Assembly (NCBI GenBank): GCA_948567375.1
Contig: OX419755.1
Coordinates: forward strand, 84,772,218 to 84,836,217
DNA from: Lunularia cruciata
Taxonomy: Eukaryota; Streptophyta; Marchantiopsida; Lunulariales; Lunulariaceae
Direction: 5' to 3'
DNA length: 64,000 nucleotides
Position 1 is the stretch's first letter. Each line of letters begins with the position of its first letter. Positions 22,166 to 35,300 of the stretch are shown here, in pieces. A program made the position numbers and the translations under genes. The notes below the pieces were generated by a model that had not been told where the DNA came from, made no database searches, and saw only the letters and a list, made by a program, of their open reading frames with translations.

Positions 22166-23139
22166 ATATCACTCAATCCTAAAATACCATAATGTTAATT
22201 CTAGAGATAGTAGAAGGTGAAACTTTGGATCTAATTTTGAGGGGATTGAAGTCACACACTAAATTGGAAGTGACCATGCAAGAGATCAAAAAATTGGGAG
22301 AAGCCATGCAATTGGCCGAGTGCTTTGATTCCTTTGTTGCCATAACTTGATGTTGATCTTGACCTTGACTTGCACAAAACTTACCAATATACTACACATG
22401 AGTGGAGGAGCTAGTACATATGGAATTGATGCCATTTAATAGAGACTACTCGGCACTTAAAATAGGAGGAGATTGTGAAAAAATGGTGATTTCTTTTATT
22501 GTTGCCAAATTAGACATCACATTGCTAAATTTCCACTCACAAATGGATGACCCCAACAAATTACCCAAATGGAGTTTGTGGAGCATAATTAAGGAAACAA
22601 AGAATCCCAATAAGTGATCTCAAGTCACCTATTGGGAACCAAATTAGTTCCAATGGGATGGAAGGCTCAACCTATGCAAGTTTACTTCACTTGCAAGGTA
22701 TGATATTTGATTGTAGTTGTAAGATTTTGGTTGATAGGAAGGTTTTGCATTCCACACCTCACATCTTGTTACATTCAAACTAGGAAGGAGTATTTAGAGT
22801 ATATAAGGTTTGAATTAGCTCCTTTACACTATGATGTCATTTTAGGTCTACTTTGGCTTGAACATCATAAGGTTCAGTTTTGGACCTAACAACAAATTCA
22901 AGTACAATACTAAGATAAGAATTACAAATTAGATTGTCTAACACCTTTGAGTAAGATACCTAAGAATAATCAATCTCAAAATAGAAAGTTTGTTAGTAAA
23001 GTAGCCATAGAGCAAGCTTTGGAAGAGATACTCTTGTTTAGTAGATCAAACCGATTATGCAAGGACAAGCTAATGAGGGCTAGATGCCTTATCAAACCAT
23101 GGTTGATCAAATAGTTCAAGAGTTTGCATAATGTTTTTG

Positions 23140-24450
23140 GATGATCTGCCAAAGGGATTACCTTTGATCAAGGTATGCCCTTCAAGATTGAGCTATTGTT
23201 AGGTAATACTCCTATGAGTAGACCAGTCTATGAGCTCTCACTAGAGGAGTTAGAAGAGCTTTGAAGAACATTGATTGAGTTGTTGGAGAAATATTTTATA
23301 TGATAGAGTGCATCTCCATGGGGACCACCAATACTCTTTGTACTAAAGAAGAATGGAGGACTTCAATTTTTTATTGACTACCATAGCCTTATTAAACAAA
23401 CCATGAAGAATGTATATCCCTTGTCTCAAATTGATGACTTGCTGGATCAATTGAGTGGAGCACAATATTTCTCCAAGCTAGATCTTTGAAGCAACTATTG
23501 GCAAATTCCTTTTGATAGGAAAGATGTGCAAAAGATTACCTTTTGCACAAGGTATAGTTATTTTGAATGGAGAGTCTTACCTTTTGAGCTCATTAATGCT
23601 TTGGCATTTTTAAAATTCATTGAGTGTTGGACGTCCTATTGGATTGGTATGTGGTGGTGTTCTTCAATGAAATTTTAATTTACAAACAAGATGGAAAGAT
23701 AACACAAGAAACATGTACAAGAAGTCATAAGATGACTATACCAATGGAAGTTTTCCTTTAAGAAGTCAAAGTGTGCCTTTGGTCCAAAGGAAGTTACCTT
23801 CTTGAGTTATAAAGTTTCATCAAAAGAGATCAAGATGGAAGAGGAGAAAATTAAGGCCATTATTAATTGGCCTACTCCAAAAAATGCCACAAAAGTGCAA
23901 GCATTTAATGGATTGATAAGTTTTCATTGAAGGTTCATCCACTATCATGCTCATGTGGCCACACTATTGATTGATCTCTTAGAGAAAACCTCAAGCTTTC
24001 AATGGACAAGCAACCACAAAGAAGCATTCAAGCAACTGAAGCATATGATGTTTTCATGATCCATCCTCCAATAGTATGATCCTTAACTACCTTATGTGGT
24101 TGATTTTGATGCCTCTAACTTTTCCATTGGAGTTTTGTTTCAATAGGAATTTCCAAAATGAGTTATATCTCATTGCCTTTGTGGCTTGCTAACTAAAAAA
24201 CATAAAAGTAATTACTCTACTCGGGATCAAGAACAACTAGAAATGGTATATGCTACAAATGAATGGAGGCATGATCTCTTGGAGAAACAACTGATCATGA
24301 AAACCAATCAAAATCCCTTGTTGTATATCTTATATTTGGAGCACATGAAGAGTCAACATCATTGGTGGGAGGAAGAACTATAATTTTTTGACATCAAGCT
24401 TGAGTACACACTTAGTAGGTTCTATATCATTCTTGATACCCTATCAAGAT
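23140..24450 (+). pseudogene. A3 reverse transcriptase and RNase H remnant
   Basis: RT pieces [19 protein letters not shown] (23320-23380), [19 protein letters not shown] (23400-23475) and INWPTPKNATKVQAFNG-like text (23855-23920) are chromovirus RT and connection. RNase H reads VDFDASNFSIG (about 24100) and YSTRDQEQLEMVYA (24215-24255). Several stops and frameshifts occur. The catalytic YxDD is replaced by FFNE, so the enzyme is inactive. Confidence 0.8.
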
Positions 24451-24499
24451 GTCTTGATTTGAAGCTTCTACCCAAGTCTTGCATGGTAGCATAAATCAC

Positions 24500-25600
24500 C
24501 ACAATGTCAACCAACTCAAAGGTACAAATAACATTCAAGATTGCTTTACAGCAAGACCCCTTCTTTCAATTGGTGCAAAGTTGTCTTGTAGTGCATGATA
24601 AAGAATATAATACTTTTTCCTTCAAGGAGGGATTTTTATTTTGTGAGAATAGGATCTATGTTCTATCTATGGGTGACCTCCTACTTCTATAGCTTCAAGA
24701 AGCCCACAACTTACCAATTGTTGGTCATTTGGGTATGGATAAAATTGTAAGTACCTTCCAATATCAATGGTAGTGGCCATACATGGCACAAAAGTTCAAG
24801 AGTTTATTTGATCTTGTGGGAGTTGCCAATGCAACAAAGTGAGCAATTGGAAATCAAGTAGAATCCTTCAACCACATCCCATTTCAATTGCCCCATAAGA
24901 ACATGTAATTCTTGACCTCATTACATCCTTACCCAAAATAGATTAGGGTCATATTACCATTATGGTGTTTGTCAATAAACTTAGCAAGCATATTCATTTG
25001 GCACCTATCATGGATAATATTGATGCTCTTTATTGGCCAAGATTTACTTTGAAATTGTCTTCAAGCACTATGGGGTGCCAATGGTTCTCATCTTTGACCA
25101 TGATCCTCAATTCATTGGTAAATTTTGGCAAACACTCTTCAAGCTACATGGCACCAAGCTTGCTTTGTCTATAACCTATCATCCTCAAATTGATGAGCAA
25201 ACCAAACATGCCAACTGAAACTTGGCGGTTATGTTTGTGCTTTGTCAACATTCACTATACTAATAGGGATGCTTGCCTTGTGATGGTTAAGTTTACCTAT
25301 AATAACTGCAAGTAGGTAAGCATCAAGTTTTCCCTCTTCTTTTTTAATTTTGGCCAAGAACCACTTGCTCTAGATTGACTTCTTGCTTCCTTGCCATCTC
25401 ACATTCCTCATACTTCCACCTTCCTGTCCATAATAGCTACATTCTTACAACAAGCCAAATCTCATCTCCTTGTTGCTCAAAATTGGCAAAGCAATATGTT
25501 GATCACCATCATTGTGCTTTGATCTTTCAACTAGGTGATAATGTCATGCTTTCTTCTAGTAACTTGCCCTTCCCCCTTGATACCCAAGTTTATAAACTTA
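24500..25600 (+). pseudogene. A3 integrase remnant
   Basis: HHCC region near 24690-24840 (AHNLPIVGHLGMDK). The core retains FVNKLSKHIHLAPI (24965-25005), LIFDHDPQFIGKFW (about 25090-25130, second Asp) and SITYHPQIDEQTKHAN (about 25168-25215), where the catalytic Glu position has changed. GPY/F-like text (QLGDNVMLSSSNLP) follows near 25530-25570. Confidence 0.75.
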
Positions 25601-25666
25601 CCCATTATTGGATAAGGCCCCTTTCATATTACCCTAATCATTTCTCATATTGTTTACCAACTTGCC

Positions 25667-26062
25667 TTGCCTAGAAATATTCAAATCCACCCTATCTGTC
25701 ATCTTTTGAAGTTGAAACCTTTTGTTTTTAATCCATCTTCCTTTTCTACTTATGTCCAACCTCCTCCTCTTCCCATCCTTATCAACAATCACAAGGAGTA
25801 TGAAGTTGATTGTATCCTTGCATGTCACAACGTCCAATGTCGTTGCCAACAACACGTTGAGTACAAAGTCCTTTGGAAAGGGTATCCTCTTCATGATGTC
25901 ACCCAAGATCCTCTTTCTCATGTCCACAATGTACAAGCAACCATCCAAGAGTTTGAACATTCTATGGCAATGAGGATGTCACCAACTAAGGGTGGGGAAA
26001 TATGTAACAATATGGAGTTAGCAAACAAATTAGTAAAGGCTAACAAGTTAAGAAAAAATTAG
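25667..26062 (+). pseudogene. A3 chromodomain
   Basis: 131-codon open segment. Residues 44-97 read EYEVDCILACHNVQ, then HVEYKVLWKGYPLHDVT, then NVQATIQEFE. This is the aromatic-rich chromodomain fold found after integrase in chromoviruses, where it binds methylated histone tails and steers integration. The usual TWEP tryptophan reads Gln (TQDP), which could weaken methyl-lysine binding. The upstream part (IHPICHLLKLKPF) is the typical pre-chromodomain linker. Confidence 0.85.
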
Positions 26063-26434
26063 CCAAATAGTGTAAGAATGTTCTAGAAGCAACTAGGAAA
26101 GTTCTTGGTGCCTTCCAAGTATTGTATAATGTGTATGTCAAGTAGGTAGCTTATAGGAAGAAGCTTCTTGGCTAGCTTAGCTTGCATGCCAAGTTGGTGG
26201 CTCCTAAGAAGAAGGTTCTTTGGAAGCTTCCCTATTGACTTAGTTGGCACTCCAAGAAGGCGGCTTCTAATAGAAATTTTCCTTAGGAACTTCACAAGAG
26301 TCATGTATATTTCTTATAAATACCAAAGCCCAAGCTTATGCTAGGCATTTGGAGTTTCTTTCATTTGATACTTCCAATGTGATCTTCCATTTGTGTCATC
26401 CATTCTCCAATTTCTCCCCTTGATTTTATATACA
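26003..26434 (+). repeat. A3 3' LTR
   Basis: 432 bp, TGTAACAATATGG to TATACA, preceded by the purine tract AAGGGTGGGGAAATA (25988-26002). TATA-like TATAAATACC lies near 26315. Flanks: CCCAAT before the 5' LTR and ATAGTC after this LTR rejoin the family B sequence CCCAATAGTC seen intact in B1 near 17957. Confidence 0.8.
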
Positions 26435-26985
26435 ATAGTCATCATTGAAACCTATGGGATATAATATTGCTACACCAATTAGCACATCATATGACCCTAT
26501 TATTGTTACTCCTTGTTTAATATCTCAAATTAGAATTTTATTTCCTAGGCCTCAATAATTCCTTAAGTGAAACTGATTAGCCATCTCATGCAAGTGCATG
26601 CCTTGCATAGGCTCTCTTTAACCTTCTGCTAGAACTCCTAAAAGCTCTTTGGGTTGTTAATGTACACTATGTGGTAGTTCAGCCTCGAGCATTGGAAGAA
26701 CTCTGCCATAGAGTTGAACCTTGATATTGCACCACCTCCTACAATGGCAACTCCATTCATGATAGCACTATCTTGAACTAGTTTACTTCTACTAGATACA
26801 CCAATGTTACTAGATCTAGAACTTGCGGGTATTATTGATATCTCTAAATTCAAACTCAAAGTGATGAAGAGCAATAGTTCAAAGACCAATATTGTCTCCA
26901 TAGCTCAGTCTCATCCAAGTGTCCACTCTCTTGAATTCATAATAGTCATTTATTGGTGGACCCTCCCTATGCTAGCTCTTTATAA
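26435..26985 (-). mobile_element. B3, second part: decayed family B protease and gag
   Basis: Continues the sequence broken at 11648. 26435-26515 aligns with B1 about 17957-18040 (CCTATGGGATATAATATTGC against the same text in B1). After a deletion of about 1.6 kb, 26540-26985 aligns with the gag capsid at B1 about 19640-20085, including reversed text that encodes FQCSRLNYHIVY. It is heavily AT-shifted and dead. Confidence 0.75.
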
Positions 26986-28900
26986 AGTTTTTTGAACTCC
27001 TCACTACCTTTGCTTTTGGTTTTCCAAAGTTTTGCCAAAATTAAAATGGTAAAACCCAAGGTTTAGCAATTTAAAGTCATAGTTACATCAAGGTCTTCTT
27101 TTTTAATCTCTTGTCTAGAGGTTTCTTAATGATACTAAGAGCAATAAATTTGGCTATTTGGTGGTCTAATTATTATGCAAAATATGCATAAACTATACTT
27201 TTAGAAGATAAAAACTTAAGTCATAATTTTGAAACACCAGAATTTAGTTGGTGTGTCTCTCTCTTTGCTTGTGCTTGACTGTTTTTAAAGCTCCTTGACT
27301 TGACTTTTTGGAAGCTCCTTGACTAGTCCTTTCTAGAAATACCAAAGTAAAGCTATTTTATACTTATTCTTGGTTATACTTCCAAATATGAAGTCAACTT
27401 CCCCAACTTGCAAAGGTTCTCCAATTGATGCCGGTCACCTAGTCACTTAGGAGCTTGAAGGATGAGTTCTTTCTAAGAAGGTAGAGATAATTGCACCTCC
27501 AAACAATTTAGACACTTGTGTTTTATGCAGAACATAATCTTAACATGGTCTAATTTAAGTTTTGAGACTTTAAACTTCTCAATTTCAATCTTAGGTTACG
27601 TAGTCTAAAAATTTTCCAACAAATTTGATAGCATGAGTAAGATATCAGAGGCTATGATAATAGTTCTTCACTTTAAGATACTGTTTTGCTTGATGAGATG
27701 ATCTTTTAAGATACTTACATCTACTTCCAAAGTTCTTTACCAATCTCGGTAAAGCAACATCTCAATTGTAGGAGTAAATTCAAATAATCTGGTTTTCTCC
27801 AACTCATCTTTGATTTCCAGATTGGTCATACGTAAATTGCACATTATGTAACTTTGAGCTATCTTGGAATTTTATGTCATGTAGTAGATGTCAACTTTTG
27901 GACTTTTGGAATTAGATGTCATAAAGCAATTTTGGAACTACTTGTAAAACCTCTACCACCATAGTGGGAACCCAAGTATTGGAAATGGATATTCAAATGG
28001 AATTAACAACGCTGTCAATGTCGAGGAGATGGAGATCGAAAGTCAAGTATAAACCATGAAGCATGCAAACAGCGAGCGAATAATGATAGGGAAGGAACAC
28101 AATTATATAGTTAATAGAACTGGTAACCAAACCAAACTAAAATTATAGTTGGATGATACGACATACCAACTAGGTTTCATATTCAGGAAGGTAAAGATTG
28201 TTACTCTCATAACATTTGGCTAAACAATTCATCCTCCATTGAATCTAATTTGTATCCGTCAAGATAACTATGATAGTTATGACTAGTTCAACCTTTATAG
28301 AACAAATAGAAAATCTAGATTTATCTTCAAAGTAAAACCCATAATTCAGTTTAGTGCATTGTATTAAAATTCATTTCTGTTGACCTGCATCCTGACTCAT
28401 TTGATTTTACCTCCTTAATTTTAGAACTTATTATTTATATTGGTATCCATCATAAATTGAGGTATTTTTCATAGCCTTGAACCACCAAACTTCCTTTAGC
28501 CTTTTACATTTCATCTACAAAGATTAGATATTCGATATATAAATTTAAGTAGTAATTTACCTTTTATATTTAATGAAATAACATATATTCTTTCAGCCAT
28601 TCTATTTGTATTTAATGAAATACCCTTTTCTCAAGATTGTGATTTAAATGAATCAAAATAGTAAAAAATGAACCTATATCTTTAGTATAGCTTTCAATAA
28701 TCATATAAAGATAATGAAACTTACATATGTTTTAAGATGTCCACTAAAGAGGAGAGCATGTATGTATGCGTTGAAAAGGTTAATTTATGCTATGGGAGAC
28801 ACTAAAAAGAGTTCTACGCATCCGTTCTAATATAATATAAATTGAATTCTTGCCTCTAAACTATTTTTATACAGACCTTATATTCTAATAATATTATGAT
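26986..28900. other. Intergenic AT-rich sequence, nothing recognised
   Basis: About 1.9 kb without a supportable gene, LTR or RNA gene. Only chance-length ORFs. A short tandem echo occurs near 27285-27325 (CTCCTTGACT twice). Probably decayed repeats upstream of the host gene. Confidence 0.5.
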
Positions 28901-29200
28901 ATAAGATATACATGATGAAATACACCATATCATATATCATATATGTGATAGACAAGTATAGTGCGTCATATGTGAAATCGCTTATTTTCCTTAAGGGTGG
29001 AGTTGCCAAAAGGAAACATGCTATCGTAGGAATCTTTTCCTGTTGTAGGATATCTTTGTAGTCCGGTGAGAATTGCCATATGTCCTACGTCGACTGTAGC
29101 ATATAAATTAGCGACACGTGGCCGGGATCACGTCGGTGAACATTCTGGTGCGGTTTGCGGGATTGTGCTCAATTCTCAAGCGTCACTGATTCAGAAATCC
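28901..29200 (+). promoter_or_regulatory. Candidate promoter region of the ASG2-like gene
   Basis: Base composition shifts here from AT-rich repeat DNA to more balanced sequence. A TATA-like ATATAAATTA lies at 29101-29110 and a perfect G-box, CACGTG, within ACACGTGGC at 29114-29122, the core of ABA- and light-responsive elements in land plants. The G-box falls inside the longest open frame of exon 1, so either it is not regulatory or translation starts further downstream or upstream by splicing. Low certainty. Confidence 0.3.
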
Positions 29201-29341
29201 TTGTTTATTTCCTCTTGCTTGAACACACTGCGAGGTAATCTTGTCTTGAGGATAATTGTGGTGTTAACCACGACTAACCACGCCAAAGTAACAATACATG
29301 AGTTGATCAATCGCACCCGGCAGGAGGAGGTTGCTTTGCAG
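29066..29341 (+). CDS. ASG2: ASG2 exon 1 (start uncertain)
   Basis: Ends at CAG/GTGTGA. Its last 20 codons, AKVTIHELINRTRQEEVALQ, resemble the N-terminal helix of WDTC1-type proteins (AKV..., DLI-R-). It ends in phase 0, matching exon 2. The only in-frame ATG is at 29066, which would add about 70 residues not expected for the family. The true start may lie in an upstream exon, or the first part may be 5' UTR. Confidence 0.45.
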
Positions 29342-32300
29342 GTGTGAAAGAGGAGAGGGGTGAAGAGCGCAATAGATCGGTGCGGAGTGAGAGCAATTGT
29401 GGAAATTGACAGAGTACATACGGGTGATATAATGTAGTGAGGGCAAAATTTTGCTTGACAAGCTGGTCGAGGAGATCTTGCATGGGATTGAAGACAAGGG
29501 TGGGGAAGGAATCGGCAGTGTGTAAGCACTGCCAACGGGGAGGAGAGGAAAGAGTGTGAGGGGGAAAAACAGGTGGATTCTGCAGGAGGAGACAAGTGTA
29601 ATTCGTTTGAACATTTATTTCAAAGATGAAGCAGGTGCGGTGTGCGGATGGGAACATTCTTGGATTACTGGATGGCAGGACGATTGATTCTCATCAAGTA
29701 ATCCTCTTCCGTCGCCTGTATTCAATTCCCATCTCTCTCGCAGGCGGTGGTCTTATGGTCTGTCATTGTAGCTGAATTTTGCTGTGATGTGTAAGACGTT
29801 GGTAGGTATTGGCCAATGTTTACCCTGTCGTCAAGGTTCCCTTGGGGATATGTGATTGGCCTTGACTTTGCGTTAAATCGATGAGACACTGAATCATGTG
29901 AATGAGTCAACATGACATAAACTTCAGGTGATGGAAGCTATGTGAATGTGATGGGATTAATGTCAAGAAGGCGAAGGGGCATCGACATAGAACTTTTGAT
30001 CTTTAGTGCATTTCCAACAGCAGAGCGAAAGCGAACTTCTACACTGCTAGAAGTACCTAAGTCCAGCCTAGTAGTGGTCCCTAGAGGCACCTTCTTGGAT
30101 AGCGGACACTTCTGTTGTTGTGGCTTCTACTCCTCTAGTGTATCCACTGCGCTGAAGGATTTTTTTTGCTGAATTGTGTAGCGTTCGGATTCTTTTCGCG
30201 TTCGGTAGCCGGTGGTACTATTATCCTTCATGCTTATGTAGGATTCGTTCAAGTCTTACCATTAACTTCCGTGTGTACGATCGCCTAGGTGGTATATACA
30301 ACAGCGCAGTTACTTAAAGCAGCCCGAGGCACGTTTGAGTATGCCTTTGTTAAACTCATGGTGCCATATTCGCTTCAATCTCATACCCAGATGTCTCTCC
30401 GGATGCATGTTACAAATTTTAATGAGTTCTATCTGCTTTGCAACAGGTGCCACATCTTTACCAGGAGCAGCATTTTGTGCGATCAATGCAGATGCACTCT
30501 TCAATGGTTCATCGCCTGGTTCTGGATAACGTGATGGAGGTATGCTGTCGGCCAACTTGTAACGTAATAGTCATGTTTGAATCTAAATTTCAGCAGGTGT
30601 TGAAAGTGCGCTTTACCGCAAAGGATGAGTAGATCAAGTTACAGAAGGATGATATGTTGTGGTTATCTTCCTTCTCCATCTTTTCGGTCGCACTAGGGTC
30701 CTCCCTTATAAGACGGTGGCGAGGTTGCAATCAGCGAAATTATGGTTGGCTCTACTGGGCTACGGTGACGAGGAGCCAAAATAGAGTATATTAAATAGAG
30801 TATGGCACTCCTGAACAAAGGTTCAGAAACTCGGGGTCGAGGGGTACCGGCGTTTGCATCCAGCTATCTCGGCACTGAGGGCACTGACGAAGTCGTGAGT
30901 GTTGTCGTGCAGACTTACTTCCTTTTTGTGTGTAGTAGTGTTGACGGGCTCATGCTGAATTGGAGCATGTAGGGGTTCATCCTAGTCCTCATACACTGAC
31001 TCCTGTGGCGTTCAATGATTCTTCTTTTGAGAGTTATGCTGTTTGTGTCCAAATCACAAGCACTATGATGATGTCAAAACGTCAATACTGTTCTCTCAAG
31101 GTTATCGCTCGCACTCACTCTGTACTGCAGGAACTTATACATCACACATTTGTATCATCTAAGACTCTATGGTCCTAACGCCTGTATGCAGACATATGTA
31201 TGCTTACCTCTCTAGGGAACTGTCATTATTAAAATTTTTACCATGTTACTGTCATATGTCAGAGTCAGCGTGGTCAGACGCGGGTATGGAACTGGGTTGT
31301 TTACGACGTGTTAATATTCCATTACTTAATATGCTGCAGGAGGACTTTAGACGAATCTGCAGTATTTTAGATTAAATACTCTATTTTGCACTATAGGTTG
31401 AGAAATATAAAAGAAGGGTCGCTTGAGAAAGGTTTGCTTCCATTATTACATGAGCATATCACCGTAGATGCTGCTCATGGAATGTATCAATTTTAGCTGT
31501 TACGTTAGATCGAAATCTCTTATGTTCTTTGTCAACTCCTTGGCCTTGCATGTATCTACTTGCTTAAATCAGCTTGGCTTCGGTTTGCATTCGTTCCTGC
31601 ATGAATTTCCTTGCTTCTATCTGCTTGTCTTTTGTTGGTATCCGCTCGGTCCTAAGTGGGTTTTGGATTACCCATTCGGTAAACGGCTTGTTCTTCCCGT
31701 TATTCATATATCTCGGGCTTGTGCTTCCCGTTATTCATATACGTTGAAAACTGTATCTAGTCCTGTCAAACTTCGCTCCCGCCCCACTAACATTATATTT
31801 GCTACTTGTTGGATGCTTTCCTTTTGCTTTCAACTGCATCCTCTGTTTTCTCGCAGCTCTTGCTAGGGAAGGCATATTTTTTTCATTGGATGCTGCATAC
31901 CACTGCACATATTGAATGTATTTTGCTCATGGAATGTATCACTCTTCGCTTCTTCTTTTCGCTCGTGTGTTGTTTGTAAATTCCCACTTGCTTAGAATTC
32001 CATGTATTTGCTTGCTTGGATTAGCATGTCTTTGGTTTGTATCGGTTCTTGCATGCATTTCCTTACTTCCATATGCTTGTCTCCCGTCTGCATCGGTTCG
32101 GTCCTAAGTGGGTTTGGATCCCCTCTGCCAAAGGCTTCTGCTCGCATTCCTCAACCATATAGGTTGGGAAATCCCGTAAGAACTTAAATTCGAGTAATAA
32201 ATTTTTGTCGATGGAGTGTACAAGTGAGAGCATTAATCTGTATATCGAGATGCCGAAGCTCGTCAGACTATTTAGCAAGGGTACTGCTTATCAGCGGTCT

Positions 32301-35300
32301 GGATACTCCTTATGTCAGGAGTCTTGCAGTTTATTGCCCCTCCGTTATAGTGAACTGAAAGCTGAATTTCTTGACATACGCTTGTTTGAAACATTACTTT
32401 CTTGACTGGGGTTGTCCTTTCTTTTCCCATGTAATTAGAGCCCTTCACTTTGAACATGCGCCTAGGACTTAATGTTACTCAGTTTTCCAAATCAAATCAT
32501 GTGCTAACATACAACATCTCATGGTTTATCTCCGTCTCGTCAGGGTCATCAGGGGTGTGTCAATGCACTAGCTTGGAATTCGAAGGGATCGCTCCTTCTA
32601 TCTGGATCGGATGACACAAGAGTGAGTAGATAACTTCTTATATACAATGGAATGGACATGGGAATCATTACCACAACTCTATGAGTTTTAATTCCGAGTC
32701 GTGCTGTTTTAAGGATATTACCTTCCTTTGCGCTATCTATTATGAATGAGTAGGTTGGTAAAGACCATCGGATTATTTATAATTGTATCTGAGCCTGAGT
32801 CATGATCATAATATCTTGGGGGACTTCGTCAGCATATCAGGTGATGTTATCGTGTTTTGATGGTCATCCTGAAGGATATGGTAGATGTGGTCTGAACCAA
32901 TCTGGTCAATCTTACAGGTAAATATATGGGATCACGACACTCGGAAGCTGGTTCATGGTATTTACACTGGGCATTCAGCGAACATTTTCTGTACTAAGTT
33001 CATGCCAGAAACTGGAGATGATGTTGTGGTTTCAGGTGCAGGGGATGCCGAGGTATTATTGGTCCCAGGCTTTGCTAGCTTTGCCAAGTTCGTCGTTCTT
33101 GGCAGTTCGATTTCTGGTTTGCAACTAGGTGTGCTTTCATGTGCATGATTTTGAGAACGAACGGACAGCCTTCTGCACGGTTCTATGCATTAGGGTCTAA
33201 AACCCGTAGAATTAGTGGTACGTATTTACGTAGATTGGCTTCTGGTCTCGGAGTTTTGGTCCTTGAAATTTAGTTTAAAACCCATGTTTCACTGTTCCTC
33301 AGGTCAGGGTTCACAGACTTAGTCGGCTAGCCGGTGGAAAGGGCGGGAGGACATCTTCTTCGGAACAAACAGCTATCTTCCGCTGTCATGCCAAGAGAGT
33401 CAAGAAATTGGCGGTATGTACCTGAATGAAATGGTTGGTAGTGATTATCATTTTGTAGCCTTGACTAATGCATCAGGGTTAACAGTGTGCTACTAACCTG
33501 CTCAATTTACTCTAGGATGAATGTTGAGGAGATTTAGGTCGAACTTTCCTCTATACCTCCTAAACCAACAGTAACTTTCCTTACTGCTCTGTAGTCTCGC
33601 ATTTCTCTGAACTGTATGCGTCTTTGGTTAACTGCTTCATAGTGGTATTGATATTCAATGCAAAATTTGCTGTTCATGGCATGTATGAGATTGATTCCGC
33701 TTTGCATAGATTTGCACTATGTTTAGAGGCATATTCTGCAGTTCTGCTTATTCTTATTCCTACCCTTTGGGTGACTATTTCCTTCCAGTTGTCACCAAAT
33801 TATGCTCGGCTTTATAGGAACTACTACGTGACCTTGCAGGTTCCCGCATGAGTTCCAGCATTTCCTAACTTCGCACTGTTACTGCTTTGTGCGGCATTTT
33901 TGGAAGCAACCGGGTTTGCGTTTAGCACTCATGAGCTTTTGAACAGAAACTCGGTATGAGGGGTACTGGCAGTTGCCCAGCTACTCCGACACTGATGAAG
34001 TCTGTTTATGCTTTTGTGGAGGCTTATTCTGATGGCTTTTCTGCTTCCTTCAGTGTTTAGCGATATACACTTATGAGCTTTCGAACAGAAACTTGGTAGG
34101 AGTGCTGACATTCGCTCAGCTACTTCAGCACTGCATTAGGCACTGATGATGTAGGATGTGCTTTCGAGAAGGTTTACTATGATCGCCTTCTCCTTCCTTC
34201 AGCTGTTTAGCACTCTAGGACTCATGCGTCCATAGTGCATGTTGAGATATACTCTGTCCAGTCCTGTCCTCATTTACCAATATCCAGTCCTGTCCTCATT
34301 TGTCTATATCTAGTCCTGTTATGCTTTGCACCGTCTCAGACAAAACAACATCCACTCTGCTCCTGCATCGCCCCACTCCTCCAGTCCTATTACTATTCGC
34401 CATACTATTCGTCCTTCCCTCCCTATAATTATTAGTTCGCTGTATACCTGTTTCATGGTTCATACATTGTAGAAGAACGAGTTGTAGAATGAATCAGTTA
34501 ATCTTGAAAGAACCCCTCAAACTGGGATTATATAGTGTTAGATTTAGTTAATCTCTAGTTTAGTGACTTCTCTACTTTTAGGGCTTTGTTACATTCCTCT
34601 AGAAGCTCTGCTAAACATACTTAAGGTAAAGAGGGGCGCATCCCTAAGTAGGGTCCTGCAAAGCAACCCTCTAGGGTTTGCTTATGTGTATATAAGAGTG
34701 GTTTGTGCTCTTGTTTAGTTAAGTTCTCATACAAGGGTCATTCCCAACACCTTGTACCTTGTTTCTGGTGTGTTCTATGCTGCTTACCACTGAGATACCT
34801 TTCATGCTGCGTGAGTGCTGCTGTGTACTATCTTTGAAGGCTCTGAGAGAGAGTGAGTTGAGTATTGATGTGTGCAATCAGGAGTGTCTACTCTGGTGAG
34901 ACTAGGAAAGCTGAGTGCTAGGATGTCTGATATATCAGAAGTCAGAATGATTGAGGATAGACCATCTACGTCAAAGACTAGGAAGAAAGGTTCTCATCAT
35001 ATAGGTACAGAGATTAGAATCAAGTGAACTGAAAGGGGTGCTAACATGTAATTCATGTAACTCGTGTAGCTCATGTAACTCATGTGAACAGCAGTTTGCA
35101 TGAACAGTAACTCGCATTGACAGTAACAAAATGCCTCATTATAATTCTAACACCCTCTCTTAATGGATGTTTTCTAATTATCTATTATCTATAACTCCTA
35201 GTGCATGACAAAACCTTGTATGCAGTTCTCTAGTCAATCCTTTAGTAAAAATGTCTGCAGTATTATCTCTGGTGTCCACCCGTGAAAAAGAGATCTCCTT

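Larger units (their letters stand above)
22166..26434 (+). mobile_element. A3, 3' half: gag end, pol, chromodomain, 3' LTR
   Basis: Continuation of the element starting at 11649. In order: gag end (22166-22460), zinc-knuckle remnant (about 22465-22530), protease (about 22640-22900, ending HYDVILGLLWLEHH), RT (about 23140-23880), RNase H (about 23960-24450), integrase (about 24500-25600), chromodomain (25796-25957), polypurine tract and 3' LTR. Key residues are lost: the RT YxDD site reads VVFFNEILIY near 23660, and the integrase Glu position reads DEQTKHAN near 25200. The element is dead. Confidence 0.85.

Noticed and set aside
29191-29657. Several overlapping minus-strand ORFs of 116-134 codons
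   Set aside because: They are antisense to exon 1 and intron 1, in three different frames at once, rich in Ser/Pro/Leu as expected for the complement of purine-rich sequence.
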